A stretch of DNA of 41,253 nt from Ruminococcus sp. (GTDB taxonomy: Bacteria; Bacillota; Clostridia; Oscillospirales; Ruminococcaceae), in NCBI GenBank assembly GCA_017437285.1, contig JAFSBM010000047.1:1-41253 (forward strand). The letters are read 5' to 3'. The translations under genes were made by a program, and so were the position numbers. The notes under the pieces were generated by a model, which searched no databases, was not told the DNA's origin, and was given only the letters and a program-made list of their open reading frames with translations. Positions 13,293 to 22,648 of the stretch are shown here, one piece after another. How positions within the stretch are numbered: position 1 is the stretch's first letter; each line of letters opens with the position of its first letter.

Positions 13293-13858
13293 TTGCTTGC
13301 CTCCTTTGCCTTACTTGCCACGGTGAGGAAATAAATCAGACCTGCAACAGCACAGCCGATGATGATAAATACGGCATTTATGTCCGTAAATGCGGCAAAA
13401 ATGAACGCTGCCGCCGCTATGCAATAGGAAAATACATTCTTGGGGCATTTCTTGTACATAGAGATAAGAGCCTTGATAATAAGGGCGAGAACTCCTGCAC
13501 GAATGCCGAAAAATGCGTATTTTACCGCCCTGTAGCTGCTGAATTCACGAAGCACCATTGAGATAATTGTGATAATCAGGAAAGAGGGGAGGACTACGCC
13601 TAAAGTGGCACATAAAGCCCCTAAAACGCCTGCTGTGCGGTATCCCACAAAGGTTGCGGAATTTATGGCAATAGGGCCGGGAGTTGACTCGGCAATTGCC
13701 ACGATTTCGAGAATATCTTCATCGGTAAGCCACTTTTTATTTTCGCAGACCTCTTTCTGAATGAGGGGAATCATAGCATAGCCGCCGCCGAATGTAAACG
13801 CTCCGATTTTGAGAAAAGTCAGGAACAAATCAAGTTTTCTGTGTTCTTTTTTCTCCAT
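13289..13858 (-). CDS. Chromate transporter subunit (single CHR domain, proximal)
   Basis: A 189-aa homologue of the next gene, with FGGGYAMIPLIQKEV and AESTPGPIAINSATFVG in the same order. Together the two make the equivalent of one full-length ChrA. The ATG at 13858 is preferred because AAAGGA lies seven bases upstream; a further in-frame ATG at 13873 overlaps that SD. The pair is co-transcribed leftward and ends at the shared terminator at 12683. Confidence 0.9.
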   Translation of the reverse strand: MEKKEHRKLDLFLTFLKIGAFTFGGGYAMIPLIQKEVCENKKWLTDEDILEIVAIAESTPGPIAINSATFVGYRTAGVLGALCATLGVVLPSFLIITIISMVLREFSSYRAVKYAFFGIRAGVLALIIKALISMYKKCPKNVFSYCIAAAAFIFAAFTDINAVFIIIGCAVAGLIYFLTVASKAKEASK

Positions 13859-13883
13859 AATTAATCCTTTCATTGCACGGAAA

Positions 13884-13909
13884 CAGCCGAACTATGAAAA
13901 GTTCGGCTG
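13884..13909 (-). terminator. Hairpin between the DUF4353 lipoprotein and chrA genes
   Basis: CAGCCGAACT pairs with AGTTCGGCTG (10 bp, 6-base loop). On the minus strand it follows the 14021 stop by about 110 bp and is trailed by TTT only, so it is either a weak terminator of the lipoprotein gene or a leader hairpin of the chrA pair. Confidence 0.45.
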
Positions 13910-13951
13910 CCCCGCATTAGGTGGTTTATATGAAATTTTGTGGATGTCATA

Positions 13952-13995
13952 ATTAGAAGTTAGAGATTAGAAGTTAGAAATTAGAAACCTCTAAA
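13952..13995. repeat. TTAGAAGTTAGAGATTAGAAG-type simple repeat
   Basis: Degenerate tandem units of AGAAGTTAGA/AGATTAGAAG. The reverse complement closely matches the TCTAACATCTAATCTCTAACC blocks at 25958 and 26718, so this is a dispersed intergenic repeat family of the genome. Confidence 0.6.
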
Positions 13996-14020
13996 TTCAA
14001 TTTTTTCATTCATTTTGAAA

Positions 14021-16258
14021 TCAGAAAGCAGGTCTTTCGGGAATTACGAAATTTCCTGTTTCATCTGTGGCAGGCTGAAAATCGCCTCTGTTGAAGTCCC
14101 TTTCGGGCATTACAGGATTTCCGTTTTCATCAGTAGTCGGCTGAAAATCGCCTCTGTTGAAACCCTTTTCGGGAATTACGGGATTTCCGTTTTCATCGGT
14201 AGTCGGCTGAAAATCCTCACGGGGATTTCTTCCGCCGAATTCGCCCTTATTGCCACGTCCGCCGCCGAAGCCGCCCATTGCTGAACGCTCTCCCACGAAG
14301 CTGACTATATTTTCAGCAGTAAAACTGCCAACTGTCGTGCCTTTTTTGTCGTAACCGCCTTTTTCGTAAAGTCCATAGACATTTTCTGCCGCTGAACTTC
14401 CGCCGATTTCAAGGCTGTATGTCATTCCATTTTGAATTTCGGGAGTGCTTATCACTATATGGTCAAAAGTTTTTGTCGGTGCAAAGCTGAGTATATCGTC
14501 ATTTTCGCCAATCAGCGCAACAAGCGTTCCAGCTGTCTGAGTTGAACCGATACCTGCGGAAACACAGTATTGTGCGGATTTTTCGGAGGGAGATTCTGCC
14601 ATTCCCGAACTGCCTGCGGCTGCGAGAATACCGCCGTTTACCAGTATTTCGCCGTTGCTGTCAATGGCACCGTTGCCGCTGTTTGTGGGGCCGTTTACAA
14701 GAACAGTTCCGCCGTCAATCGTCATATTTCCGTTTGAGTCAAGACCGTCACCCTGCGAGTCAACGTAAACCAGACCGCCGCTGATATTAAGCTCCACACC
14801 ATTTGAGTATGTCCCCATACCGCCCTGCTGTGTTTGACCGTCTGTTGCGTTAAATCCGTCATCTGAGGAAGTAACTGCCGTTTCGCCGCCGCTGATATTT
14901 ATAACAGCACCCTCGATACCCTCGTAGGAGTCGGTTATTGTGACAGTTCCCGAAGTTATGTCAATTCGGCTGTCGGCGTGAATACCGTCACCGCCTGCGG
15001 AAAGTACCGATTTACCGCCGTTTATCATAATATCTTTATTTGAATGAATTGCGTCATCTGCGGAATTTACGGTAATTTCGCCGCCGTTGATTTCAACGGA
15101 ATTTCCGCCTTTTATGCCCTTTGTGCTGTCTGATGCGGTTGTGTCGGAAGTTTCAGTTGCGGTGGAATCAGCAGTCTGCTCAGCCTGTGGAGGTTTAGGA
15201 TTTCCGCCGCCGAATCCGTCAGGGGGAGTCATATTTTCAAATCCCTCGGGAGGAGTGAATTCTCCGCCAAATCTGCCGCCGAAGCCCATATCATTCTGCT
15301 TAGGCTGGGCATTTTCCATACCGCCGCCGCAGATAATATCAATTGTTCCGCCAGCTGTAACAGCGTCACTTTCTGCCTGTATTCCGTCATTTGCGGCATT
15401 TATTGAAATATCGCCGCCCTCAATGTAAACAAATCCCAATGCGGTATCGGTTTCGGTTGATTTTATACCGTCCTCACCGCTTGTAATGTCAAGTTTTCCG
15501 CCGCATACAGCGGTATAATCCTTGCCCTTGATACCGTCAGCAGTGGAATTTACAGTAATATCGCCGCCTGTAATAACAATATCGTCCTTGGAATGAATTC
15601 CGTCAGCAAAATTTGCGTTTACAGAAAGTTTTCCCGTACCGTTGAGAGTTATGCTGTCGCAGCTGAAAATGCAGGCATCAGGCTCGCTGTTCTGCTCATC
15701 GGCAAAGCTGTAGGAACTGCCGTCAGTCAGCGAATTTACGCTGTTTTCCGCAAGGGTTACAAAGATTTTATCTGAATTTTTCCCGTAAATAGGAGAGGAA
15801 TTTTTGCAGGTAATATCCGCATTATCGAGAACAAGCTGAACCTTTGCCTTGTCAGCGTCAACGATAATCTGACCGTCGTCAAGACTTCCAGAAAGGCGGT
15901 ATATACCCTCTTTTGTGATTGTAACCGTGGAGTTTTCGGCTTTTGCACCGTCGCCCTCAATGGTTACAGCTTTGCCGTTAAGCTTGATTTCTGCGGTAAT
16001 ATCGCCGTATTCTGCGGATTTGTCCCTGTCGGAAAAAAGCTCATTATACGCTCTTTTCACGGTATTTTTCGGGGCATCTGTCGCTTTTTCCGTTGCTTTT
16101 TCGGTAATTTCTTCCGTAGCCACGGTAGTATCAGCTGAATTTTCTGTAGATGTTTCAGAGCCGATATTCTGCGATTTTTCCGTAGTACAGCCAACAAAAG
16201 ATGCGGTTACAATTACTGCTGTAAGGAAACCAAAAATCTTTTTGCAGGAGTTTTTCAT
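14021..16258 (-). CDS. Lipoprotein with DUF4353-type carbohydrate-binding beta-helix repeats
   Basis: A lipoprotein signal peptide ends in the lipobox FVGC (Cys24). A Thr/Glu/Ala-rich linker follows, then a long region of repeated strands of the form GGxITVNSxxDGIHSxxDI, characteristic of the DUF4353 carbohydrate-binding domain with a right-handed beta-helix appearance. The C-terminus has three copies of a 22-residue unit beginning GDFQPTTDENGNPV. The chosen start, ATG at 16258, has AAAAGGG upstream; a GTG at 16267 overlaps it. At 745 aa it is anchored outside the cell, probably binding a polysaccharide. It is a paralogue of the protein at 22649-25831. Intervening Pro/Gly/Phe-rich stretches (about residues 320-380) may be flexible. 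Confidence 0.88.
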   Translation of the reverse strand: MKNSCKKIFGFLTAVIVTASFVGCTTEKSQNIGSETSTENSADTTVATEEITEKATEKATDAPKNTVKRAYNELFSDRDKSAEYGDITAEIKLNGKAVTIEGDGAKAENSTVTITKEGIYRLSGSLDDGQIIVDADKAKVQLVLDNADITCKNSSPIYGKNSDKIFVTLAENSVNSLTDGSSYSFADEQNSEPDACIFSCDSITLNGTGKLSVNANFADGIHSKDDIVITGGDITVNSTADGIKGKDYTAVCGGKLDITSGEDGIKSTETDTALGFVYIEGGDISINAANDGIQAESDAVTAGGTIDIICGGGMENAQPKQNDMGFGGRFGGEFTPPEGFENMTPPDGFGGGNPKPPQAEQTADSTATETSDTTASDSTKGIKGGNSVEINGGEITVNSADDAIHSNKDIMINGGKSVLSAGGDGIHADSRIDITSGTVTITDSYEGIEGAVINISGGETAVTSSDDGFNATDGQTQQGGMGTYSNGVELNISGGLVYVDSQGDGLDSNGNMTIDGGTVLVNGPTNSGNGAIDSNGEILVNGGILAAAGSSGMAESPSEKSAQYCVSAGIGSTQTAGTLVALIGENDDILSFAPTKTFDHIVISTPEIQNGMTYSLEIGGSSAAENVYGLYEKGGYDKKGTTVGSFTAENIVSFVGERSAMGGFGGGRGNKGEFGGRNPREDFQPTTDENGNPVIPEKGFNRGDFQPTTDENGNPVMPERDFNRGDFQPATDETGNFVIPERPAF

Positions 16259-16378
16259 TTTTATCACCCTTTTACTTTGGTTCCAACTCCTTTTCTATGA
16301 TTACATTTTACCCCACAATTATGACAATCCCGTGAAAGTGTCACGAAAATGGAGTAAATGTTTGGAGTAAAAATACGG

Positions 16379-17224
16379 TTAAAAACCTTTAAAACCGTCA
16401 TTTACAGCTTGTCTGATTTCCCTTTCACAGCCTTTTATCCGTTCAAGCTGGGCGGTTAATTCCAGTTCCCGTGAGCGACATTGTTCCGCTGTCTTTTTGG
16501 GGAAATTCCGTGTGCCGCCCCTGTAGCGGCTTGCAAGTTCAGAGATAATCAGCACAATTCCATTGTAAAGTGAGTCGATTTCCTCACAGGTGAGAAGTCC
16601 GTCAATTCCCTGTGCAAAGCCGTTTATGGCATCACGTATATCCGCAATTGAGAATTTTTCCGCCGTAACGGAGCGAATCATATCCCCGAAATCGGCACAG
16701 ATATACCCCGACATTGCGGTGTCAAGGTCAATAACCGTCAGCCGTTCCCCGAAAATTATATTATCCGCCTTGGTGTCGCCGTGGATATTCCGCAAAGGCA
16801 GCTTTAAATCCCCGAAATTGTGGAGTTCAAGGGGAGTTTTCAGCTGTATACCACAGGAATTTACAACTTTCAGAAAACGTCCCACAGCATAGCCGTGATA
16901 GTACGGCGAATACTGTCCGTCACTTTCGGTATAGTCGTAAATCCGCCATATTTCGCCATTCTGCTCAATATATCCCATGCCGTTACATTGGAGATAACGG
17001 GGAACAAAAAGGGAATTATCCCCGAATTTCTCAAAGGCATTGCCGATTACAGAAATATTCTCTGCAACTATTTCGGGATTTTGAAAAATATTGCAATTGA
17101 GAGATTGCAGAATATATTTCTTCTTATTACAGTTACAGAGAAATGTTTTATTTATATGACCGCAGGAAAGCTCGGTAACAGACGAAATATCCGTCAGACC
17201 GAACTTTCCGAGAATTGTATACAT
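16379..17224 (-). CDS. Phosphotransferase, N-acetylhexosamine kinase-like (APH fold)
   Basis: The 281-aa protein has the aminoglycoside-phosphotransferase/choline-kinase fold signature IHGDTKADNIIF (His148, Asp150, Asn155) and VIDLDTAMSG (Asp166, Asp168) followed by DFGDMIRS. The IDLDT/DFGDM combination is that of NahK-type N-acetylhexosamine 1-kinases rather than antibiotic kinases. The likely reaction is ATP-dependent anomeric phosphorylation of an amino sugar. Its start touches the stop of the UPF0210 gene (TGATG), making it third in the ACT/UPF0210/kinase operon. The sugar is not determined. Confidence 0.8.
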   Translation of the reverse strand: MYTILGKFGLTDISSVTELSCGHINKTFLCNCNKKKYILQSLNCNIFQNPEIVAENISVIGNAFEKFGDNSLFVPRYLQCNGMGYIEQNGEIWRIYDYTESDGQYSPYYHGYAVGRFLKVVNSCGIQLKTPLELHNFGDLKLPLRNIHGDTKADNIIFGERLTVIDLDTAMSGYICADFGDMIRSVTAEKFSIADIRDAINGFAQGIDGLLTCEEIDSLYNGIVLIISELASRYRGGTRNFPKKTAEQCRSRELELTAQLERIKGCEREIRQAVNDGFKGF

Positions 17225-18582
17225 CAGTTTTTAAGGCTGTGCATAGGTGCAGGAATACGTCCGCCACGGTTGATGAACTTCGCAGGGGATTTATCCTTGA
17301 CCGGCATTACAGGGCCGCTTCCGAGAAGTCCGCCGAATTCCAGCATTTCGCCCTCTTTTTTGCCCACAGCAGGGATAAGACGTACAGCAGTTGTTTTCGT
17401 GTTAACCATACCGATAGCCGCTTCATCAGCGATAATAGCGGAAATTGTTTCGGGAGATGTTTCACCGGGAACTACAATCATATCAAGTCCAACAGAGCAA
17501 ACAGCTGTCATAGCCTCAAGCTTTTCAAGGCTGAGAACACCAGCAACTGCGGCATCAATCATACCTGCATCCTCTGAAACAGGGATAAATGCACCTGAAA
17601 GTCCGCCAACTGTAGAAGATGCCATAACACCGCCCTTTTTAACGGCATCATTGAGCATTGCAAGGCAGGCTGTTGTGCCGTGTGTACCGCACATTTCAAG
17701 TCCCATTTCTTCAAGGATATGGGCAACACTATCGCCTACAGCAGGAGTCGGAGCAAGTGAAAGGTCAACGATACCAAAGGGAACTCCAAGCAATTCAGAT
17801 GCTCTTGCACCTACAAGCTGTCCCATACGTGTAATTTTGAACGCTGTCTTTTTGATAATATCAGCAAGCTCGTTAATTGAAGCGTCGGGATATTTGCTCA
17901 ATGCCGCACGTACAACGCCGGGGCCTGATACACCAACGTGAATTTCACAGTCAGGCTCGCCTACACCGTGGAAAGCACCTGCCATAAAGGGGTTATCCTC
18001 AACGGCATTGCAGAACACAACAAGCTTTGCCGCACCGATACAGTCACGGTCAGCAGTTCTCTCAGCTGTTTCCTTTACGATTTCGCCCATAAGCTTTACA
18101 GCGTCCATATTGATACCCGACTTTGTAGAGCCGATATTTACGGAAGAACAGATATTCTGTGTAACGTCAAGGGCTTCGGGAATTGAACGGATAAGAGCCT
18201 CGTCACCTGCTGAAAATCCCTTGTGAACAAGTGCGGAATATCCGCCGATAAAGTTAACTCCGCAGGTATCGGCTGCTCTCTGGAGTGCCTTTGCGAATTT
18301 TACGGGATTATCATTGGGGCAAGCCGCCGCAAGCATAGCAATAGGAGTTACGGAAATTCTCTTGTTAACTATGGGAATACCGTATTCCTTTTCGATACGC
18401 TGTCCCACAGCTACGAGATTTCCTGCCTTTGAAACGATTTTATTGTAAACCTTTTCGCAAGCCTTGTCAATATCGGTGTCGATACAGTCAAGGAGAGAAA
18501 TTCCCATTGTAATTGTACGTATATCAAGACATTCGTCCTGAATCATACGGATTGTTTCAAGTATATTGTATACGTTAAGCAT
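17224..18582 (-). CDS. UPF0210 / PFL-family protein (DUF711)
   Basis: A 452-aa protein matching the UPF0210 family along its whole length: an N-terminal [20 protein letters not shown], a central [13 protein letters not shown], a [11 protein letters not shown] loop and [14 protein letters not shown] near the C-terminus. The family is related to the glycyl-radical/PFL superfold, but the reaction is not established. It is nearly always encoded beside an ACT-domain protein, as here (15-bp gap upstream). The ATG at 18582 follows AGAGG. The kinase gene is coupled downstream. Confidence 0.92.
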   Translation of the reverse strand: MLNVYNILETIRMIQDECLDIRTITMGISLLDCIDTDIDKACEKVYNKIVSKAGNLVAVGQRIEKEYGIPIVNKRISVTPIAMLAAACPNDNPVKFAKALQRAADTCGVNFIGGYSALVHKGFSAGDEALIRSIPEALDVTQNICSSVNIGSTKSGINMDAVKLMGEIVKETAERTADRDCIGAAKLVVFCNAVEDNPFMAGAFHGVGEPDCEIHVGVSGPGVVRAALSKYPDASINELADIIKKTAFKITRMGQLVGARASELLGVPFGIVDLSLAPTPAVGDSVAHILEEMGLEMCGTHGTTACLAMLNDAVKKGGVMASSTVGGLSGAFIPVSEDAGMIDAAVAGVLSLEKLEAMTAVCSVGLDMIVVPGETSPETISAIIADEAAIGMVNTKTTAVRLIPAVGKKEGEMLEFGGLLGSGPVMPVKDKSPAKFINRGGRIPAPMHSLKN

Positions 18583-18596
18583 TTATAAAACCTCTC

Positions 18597-18866
18597 TTAT
18601 ACATTGTGCATTGAGTTGAAAATGTCCTCGTGCATTGTGTGGATAGACAGACCAAGCTTTTCGCCAAGACTTGTCATATCGTCAACAAGCTCGGAGAAGT
18701 CTGAAGTCATACCTGTGATATCCACAAGCATAATCATTGCGAACATATCCTGCAAAACGCTCTGTGTAACCTCGATTACATTAACGCCTTTTTCGGAGCA
18801 AACTCCGCTGACTTTGTGGAGAATTCCCACATTGTCCTTACCGATAACAGTTATAACAGCTCTCAT
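18597..18866 (-). CDS. ACT domain-containing protein (UPF0237)
   Basis: An 89-aa single ACT domain starting MRAVITVIGKDNVGILHKVS, the classic ligand-site strand and helix, with the usual second half (SDFSELVDDMTSLGEKLGLS). ACT domains bind amino acids, and UPF0237 members are the constant partner of UPF0210 proteins. The ATG at 18866 has GGAGG nine bases upstream. It is first gene of the operon, so it probably encodes an allosteric sensor for the UPF0210 protein. Confidence 0.92.
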   Translation of the reverse strand: MRAVITVIGKDNVGILHKVSGVCSEKGVNVIEVTQSVLQDMFAMIMLVDITGMTSDFSELVDDMTSLGEKLGLSIHTMHEDIFNSMHNV

Positions 18867-19022
18867 ATAAAAAACCTCCGTGTGACAACAGGAAATAGTT
18901 GTCAAAAATTTATCACACTTTATTATAACATATATTTATGAAAAAATAAAGGGGTATTAATAATTTTATTTTTTAATCTGTATTTTTTTGCTGAAAAGGT
19001 AGAAATCTTTTTTAAAATGTGT

Positions 19023-19028
19023 TATAAT
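19023..19028 (+). promoter_or_regulatory. Probable -10 box for the PHP phosphatase gene
   Basis: TATAAT 33 bp ahead of the TTG start, with a weak -35 region. The 18900-19020 stretch is AT-rich and otherwise empty. Confidence 0.5.
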
Positions 19029-19060
19029 GGTTTTATATCAATCTGAAACGAGGTGTTATT

Positions 19061-19906
19061 TTGCAGTTAATCGACTGTCATACACATACGCAATTTTCTA
19101 TGGACTCCGAGGCTGACATCAATGCTATGATTAAAAGGGCAAAGGAGCTGAATTTAGCCGCCTACGCTATTACCGACCATTGTGAGTGCAATTGCTGGTA
19201 TCCAAAGGAGCATTACGAGAATACCGAGTTATTCGACTATTTCAATTATAAAGACGATTTTGAAGCCTCCCTTTCAGCTGTTACGGAACTGAAAGAAAAA
19301 TATTCGGACTTCAATCTTATATGCGGCACGGAATTGGGACAGCCTCTCGCTGACCTTGAAATTGCCGAAAAGTGCATAGCGGACAGCCGCCTTGACTTTG
19401 TAATTTCATCGGTTCATCAGATAAAAGATGAAAAGGATTTTTTCTACATAAACTATTACCATATGTCAACGGCGGAAATCAATAATCTTCTCGAAAGATA
19501 TTTTTCCGAGGTCTATGAGCTTTGCAAATGGGGAAAATTCGACGTTTTAGGGCATCTCACCTACTGCCTGAGATATATGAAAATCAGAAACGGAATTACT
19601 CCCAATATGAAGCTTTTTGATGAAATTATTGCCGAAAGTCTGCGAACTCTTGCAGATAAGGGCAAGGGCATTGAAATCAACACATCGGGTATAAGACAGG
19701 GCTTCGGCACTACTTTTCCCTCCCTTAAATATATAAAGCTTTTCCGTGAATTCGGCGGAAAAATCATTTCCATAGGCTCTGACGCACACAAAGTCCGTGA
19801 CCTCGGTGCAAATATAGCTGAGGGTACAGAGCTTGCAAAGGCTGCGGGTTTCAGCGAAATCTGCTATTTCAAGAAACGTCAGCCCGTATTCATTAAAATA
19901 AGCTGA
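19061..19906 (+). CDS. PHP-domain histidinol-phosphatase, HisJ type
   Basis: The 281-aa protein has the PHP metal-site motifs in order: DCHTHTQFSMDS at the N-terminus, AITDHCE near residue 45, GTELGQ near 90, SSVHQI near 119, GHLTYCLRY near 166, and GSDAHKV near 239. Length and motifs fit HisJ/HisK histidinol-phosphatases (L-histidinol phosphate to histidinol), the Gram-positive type. The start is TTG at 19061, seven bases after GAGGTG. A -10 box (TATAAT, 19023-19028) lies upstream. No other his genes are present, so a related phosphoesterase activity is possible. Confidence 0.85.
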   Translation: MQLIDCHTHTQFSMDSEADINAMIKRAKELNLAAYAITDHCECNCWYPKEHYENTELFDYFNYKDDFEASLSAVTELKEKYSDFNLICGTELGQPLADLEIAEKCIADSRLDFVISSVHQIKDEKDFFYINYYHMSTAEINNLLERYFSEVYELCKWGKFDVLGHLTYCLRYMKIRNGITPNMKLFDEIIAESLRTLADKGKGIEINTSGIRQGFGTTFPSLKYIKLFREFGGKIISIGSDAHKVRDLGANIAEGTELAKAAGFSEICYFKKRQPVFIKIS

Positions 19907-19953
19907 TTCGGCATTTTTGCCTGAATACATATCTATGAAAGGATTTGAAGAAA

Positions 19954-20433
19954 ATGAAAAACGAAATCATCAGATTATTACAGCAGAACGCACGTATGTC
20001 TGCCGCCGCCATTGGAGAAATCCTCGGCATATCAGCCGCCGCCGCAGAAGCGGAAATCGCAAAGCTTGAAAAAGACGGTGTTATCAAGGGCTACAGCGTT
20101 ATTCTTGATGACGACAAATACGATAAATCCATTGTTCAGGCAACAATTCAGCTTAAAGTCACTCCCCAGCGTGACTGCGGCTTTGACGATATTGCAAAGA
20201 CAATTATGATGTATGAGCAGGTTGACAGCGTTAGCCTTATGTCATCGGGTGCATATGACCTTTCCGTTGAAGTGAGAGGAAACAATCTCAAAGATGTGGC
20301 TCTGTTCGTTTCTGAGCGACTTGCTACAATTGAGGGAATTCTCTCTACATCAACTCACTTCATTCTGAAAAAGTATAAGGAAAAGGGCATCTTCATCGAC
20401 AGCGATGAAGTGGACGAAAGGGGACTGTGTTAA
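19954..20433 (+). CDS. Lrp/AsnC family transcriptional regulator
   Basis: The 159-aa protein has an N-terminal winged HTH (MSAAAIGEILGISAAAAEAE, then IAKLEKDGVIKGY) and a C-terminal RAM/ACT-like effector domain (about residues 65-145). This is the standard Lrp layout. It is directly followed, with no gap, by an aminotransferase gene, so it probably senses an amino acid and controls this operon. The ATG at 19954 is ten bases after GAAAGGA. Confidence 0.93.
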   Translation: MKNEIIRLLQQNARMSAAAIGEILGISAAAAEAEIAKLEKDGVIKGYSVILDDDKYDKSIVQATIQLKVTPQRDCGFDDIAKTIMMYEQVDSVSLMSSGAYDLSVEVRGNNLKDVALFVSERLATIEGILSTSTHFILKKYKEKGIFIDSDEVDERGLC

Positions 20434-21621
20434 GTGATAGATTACGAAAAGGTACTTTCAAACAGGGTTAAAAATATTAAACCGTCGGGAATTCGCCGAT
20501 TTTTCGACATTGCTTCAACTATGGAGGGTGTAATTTCCCTTGGTGTCGGTGAGCCTGACTTTTCAACTCCTTGGGCAATCCGTAAGGCTGCTATCAAGGT
20601 GCTGGAGCGTAAGCAGGTTGTATACGGACCTAACCTCGGTATCGCTCCTCTGCGACAGGCAATTGCCGATAAATTGAAGAAAACTCACGGTGTTGAGTAT
20701 AATCCCGACAATCAGATTATCGTTACTGTAGGCGGTTCTGAGGCTATTGACCTTGCAATCAGAGGTATGATTGATCCCGGTGATGAGGTGCTTGTGGTTG
20801 AGCCGTGTTTTGTATGCTACGCTCCCCTTGTGGAACTTGTAGGCGGTGTTGCTGTGCCTGTTCCCACACGTCTTGAAAATAACTTCAAGCTTACGGTGGA
20901 GGATTTGAAAGATAAGGTTACTGACCGCACAAAGCTCCTTATACTGCCATTCCCCAACAATCCTACAGGTGCAATTATGACTCGTGAGGATTTGGAGCCT
21001 ATTGCTGATTTCCTCCGTGGAACTGATATTATGGTGCTTTCCGATGAAATTTACTCGGAGCTGACATACGGCAGAAAGCACTTTTCAATTATCGAACTGC
21101 CTGATATGGCAGAGAGAACTATTTATGTCAACGGCTTTTCAAAGGCATACGCAATGACAGGCTGGAGATTGGGATATGTGGCTGCTCCCGAACCTATAGT
21201 TCATCAGATTTTCAAAATCCACCAGTACGGCATTATGTGCAGTCCCTACATCAGCCAGAATGCGGCAATTGAGGCTCTCACCAACTGCGATGAAGAGGTT
21301 GCGGCTATGGTCAAGGAGTACAATATCCGCCGAACATATCTTGTAAATGAATTTAACCGACTTGGCTTGACCTGCTTTAGTCCCGAGGGTGCATTTTACG
21401 TGTTCCCCTGCATAAAGAGTACAGGTCTTTCAAGTGAGGAATTCTGCGAAAGACTGCTCTTTGAGGAAAAAGTGGCAGTTGTTCCGGGAAGTGCATTCGG
21501 CGACTCGGGAGAGGGCTATATAAGAATTTCCTACGCATATTCGCTGAAACACCTTATGGAGGCTATTTCACGAATTGAGAAGTTCATAAACAGCCTTGGA
21601 GGCGAGAAAAATGAGGGTTAA
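20434..21621 (+). CDS. PLP-dependent aminotransferase, class I/II
   Basis: A 395-aa fold-type I aminotransferase. Visible motifs are GVGEPDFSTPWAIR near the N-terminus, the PFPNNPTGAIM segment near 172, LSDEIYSELTY with the cofactor Asp near 200, and the PLP-lysine motif NGFSKAYAMTGWRLGY near 233. The closest relatives by motif are aspartate/aromatic aminotransferases (AraT/PatA group). It starts with GTG immediately after the Lrp stop, with AAAGGGG upstream, and overlaps ispE by 11 bp. The amino-donor specificity is not readable. Confidence 0.9.
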   Translation: MIDYEKVLSNRVKNIKPSGIRRFFDIASTMEGVISLGVGEPDFSTPWAIRKAAIKVLERKQVVYGPNLGIAPLRQAIADKLKKTHGVEYNPDNQIIVTVGGSEAIDLAIRGMIDPGDEVLVVEPCFVCYAPLVELVGGVAVPVPTRLENNFKLTVEDLKDKVTDRTKLLILPFPNNPTGAIMTREDLEPIADFLRGTDIMVLSDEIYSELTYGRKHFSIIELPDMAERTIYVNGFSKAYAMTGWRLGYVAAPEPIVHQIFKIHQYGIMCSPYISQNAAIEALTNCDEEVAAMVKEYNIRRTYLVNEFNRLGLTCFSPEGAFYVFPCIKSTGLSSEEFCERLLFEEKVAVVPGSAFGDSGEGYIRISYAYSLKHLMEAISRIEKFINSLGGEKNEG

Positions 21622-22471
21622 GGCTGCGGCAAAAATCAATCTTGCCCTTGATGTTACGGGAAAACTGCCCAACGGCTACCACACTTTAGAAAGTGTATTC
21701 CAGACTGTAGGGCTTTATGACGAGGTTTCCGTGGAGCTGGCAGGGGAGGGGATATCTCTCACTTGTGAAGTTCCCGAAAGCTTTGCGGAGTCTGATGAAA
21801 TTCCCTGCGATGAACGAAATATAGCCTATAAAACGGCTAAGAAGTTCTTTGAGGAAAACGGAATTGACTCAGGCTGCCGTATTCATATTAAAAAGGGAAT
21901 CCCCTCACAGGCAGGAATGGGCGGCGGCAGTACCGATGCGGCAGCTGTGATTTACTGCCTTTCAAAGCTTACGGGAAAGAGTTTTTCTGCTCCCGAAAAA
22001 ATCGGTGCAGATGTGCCGTTTTTCCTCACAGGGGGGACGGCATATGTTGAGGGAATTGGCGAGAAAATCACTCCCATAGCTGATTTCAGCGGAAAAATTC
22101 TTGTTATTGCAAAGGGCAAAGAAGGAGTTTCTACCATTGAGGCATATGGTGCAGCAGATGCTCTTGAAAATCCCGTTCACCCCGATGTTCAGGGACTTGT
22201 AAAGGCGATTTCTGACAATTCCGATGAGGTTTACAGCTGTATCGGCAATCTTTTCGAGGATGCAATTCACCTTGACGAGGTTGCGGATATAAAGGCGAAA
22301 ATGGCTGAAAACGGAGCATTGGCGGCTTGTATGACAGGCAGCGGCTCGGCAGTTTTCGGAATTTTTGATACATCTGAAAAAGCCGCTGACTGTGCGGATA
22401 AGCTGAAAGCCTGCGGATACTTTGCACAGACCTGCGAAACGGTCAGCAAGGCATTTGAAATATTGGTTTAG
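21611..22471 (+). CDS. ispE: 4-diphosphocytidyl-2-C-methyl-D-erythritol kinase
   Basis: The N-terminus VKAAAKINLALDVTGKLPNG and FQTVGLYDEV, the GHMP ATP loop QAGMGGGSTDAAAV (about residues 97-110) and a late CMTGSGSAVFG match IspE. The enzyme phosphorylates CDP-methylerythritol in the MEP isoprenoid pathway. The 286-aa length is normal. The GHMP loop reads MGGGSTDAA where GLGGGSSDAA is more usual. The ATG at 21611 follows GGAGG; the gene overlaps the aminotransferase end, so it is the last gene of the Lrp operon, followed by the terminator at 22478. Confidence 0.95.
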   Translation: MRVKAAAKINLALDVTGKLPNGYHTLESVFQTVGLYDEVSVELAGEGISLTCEVPESFAESDEIPCDERNIAYKTAKKFFEENGIDSGCRIHIKKGIPSQAGMGGGSTDAAAVIYCLSKLTGKSFSAPEKIGADVPFFLTGGTAYVEGIGEKITPIADFSGKILVIAKGKEGVSTIEAYGAADALENPVHPDVQGLVKAISDNSDEVYSCIGNLFEDAIHLDEVADIKAKMAENGALAACMTGSGSAVFGIFDTSEKAADCADKLKACGYFAQTCETVSKAFEILV

Positions 22472-22477
22472 AACTAT

Positions 22478-22505
22478 AACGGCAGGTTTTATTCCTGCCG
22501 TTTTT
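22478..22505 (+). terminator. Terminator after ispE
   Basis: CGGCAGG pairs with CCTGCCG, followed by TTTTT, seven bases after the ispE stop. Confidence 0.9.
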
Positions 22506-22648
22506 AGCAATCTACCCTTGAAAAATAGCATAATTTTTTCTGTATTTTAAGATTATTTTAAGGCAGATGTTATATAATTACAAAAAAAGAAAAAGAAAGC
22601 AATAGTATAGTGAAAAAATTTACGATAATTAAAAAGGAGTTTTTTACT

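Noticed and set aside
16379-17224. An aminoglycoside-resistance kinase
   Set aside because: The IDLDT and DFGDM motifs and the operon with UPF0210 point to a sugar kinase of the NahK type.
16820-17941. A 373-aa plus-strand reading frame
   Set aside because: It is antisense to the kinase and UPF0210 genes, has low-complexity composition, and the minus-strand proteins match known families across the same bases.
19061-19906. DNA polymerase PHP or X-family fragment
   Set aside because: Length and motif order fit a stand-alone HisJ-type phosphatase; no polymerase domain is attached.
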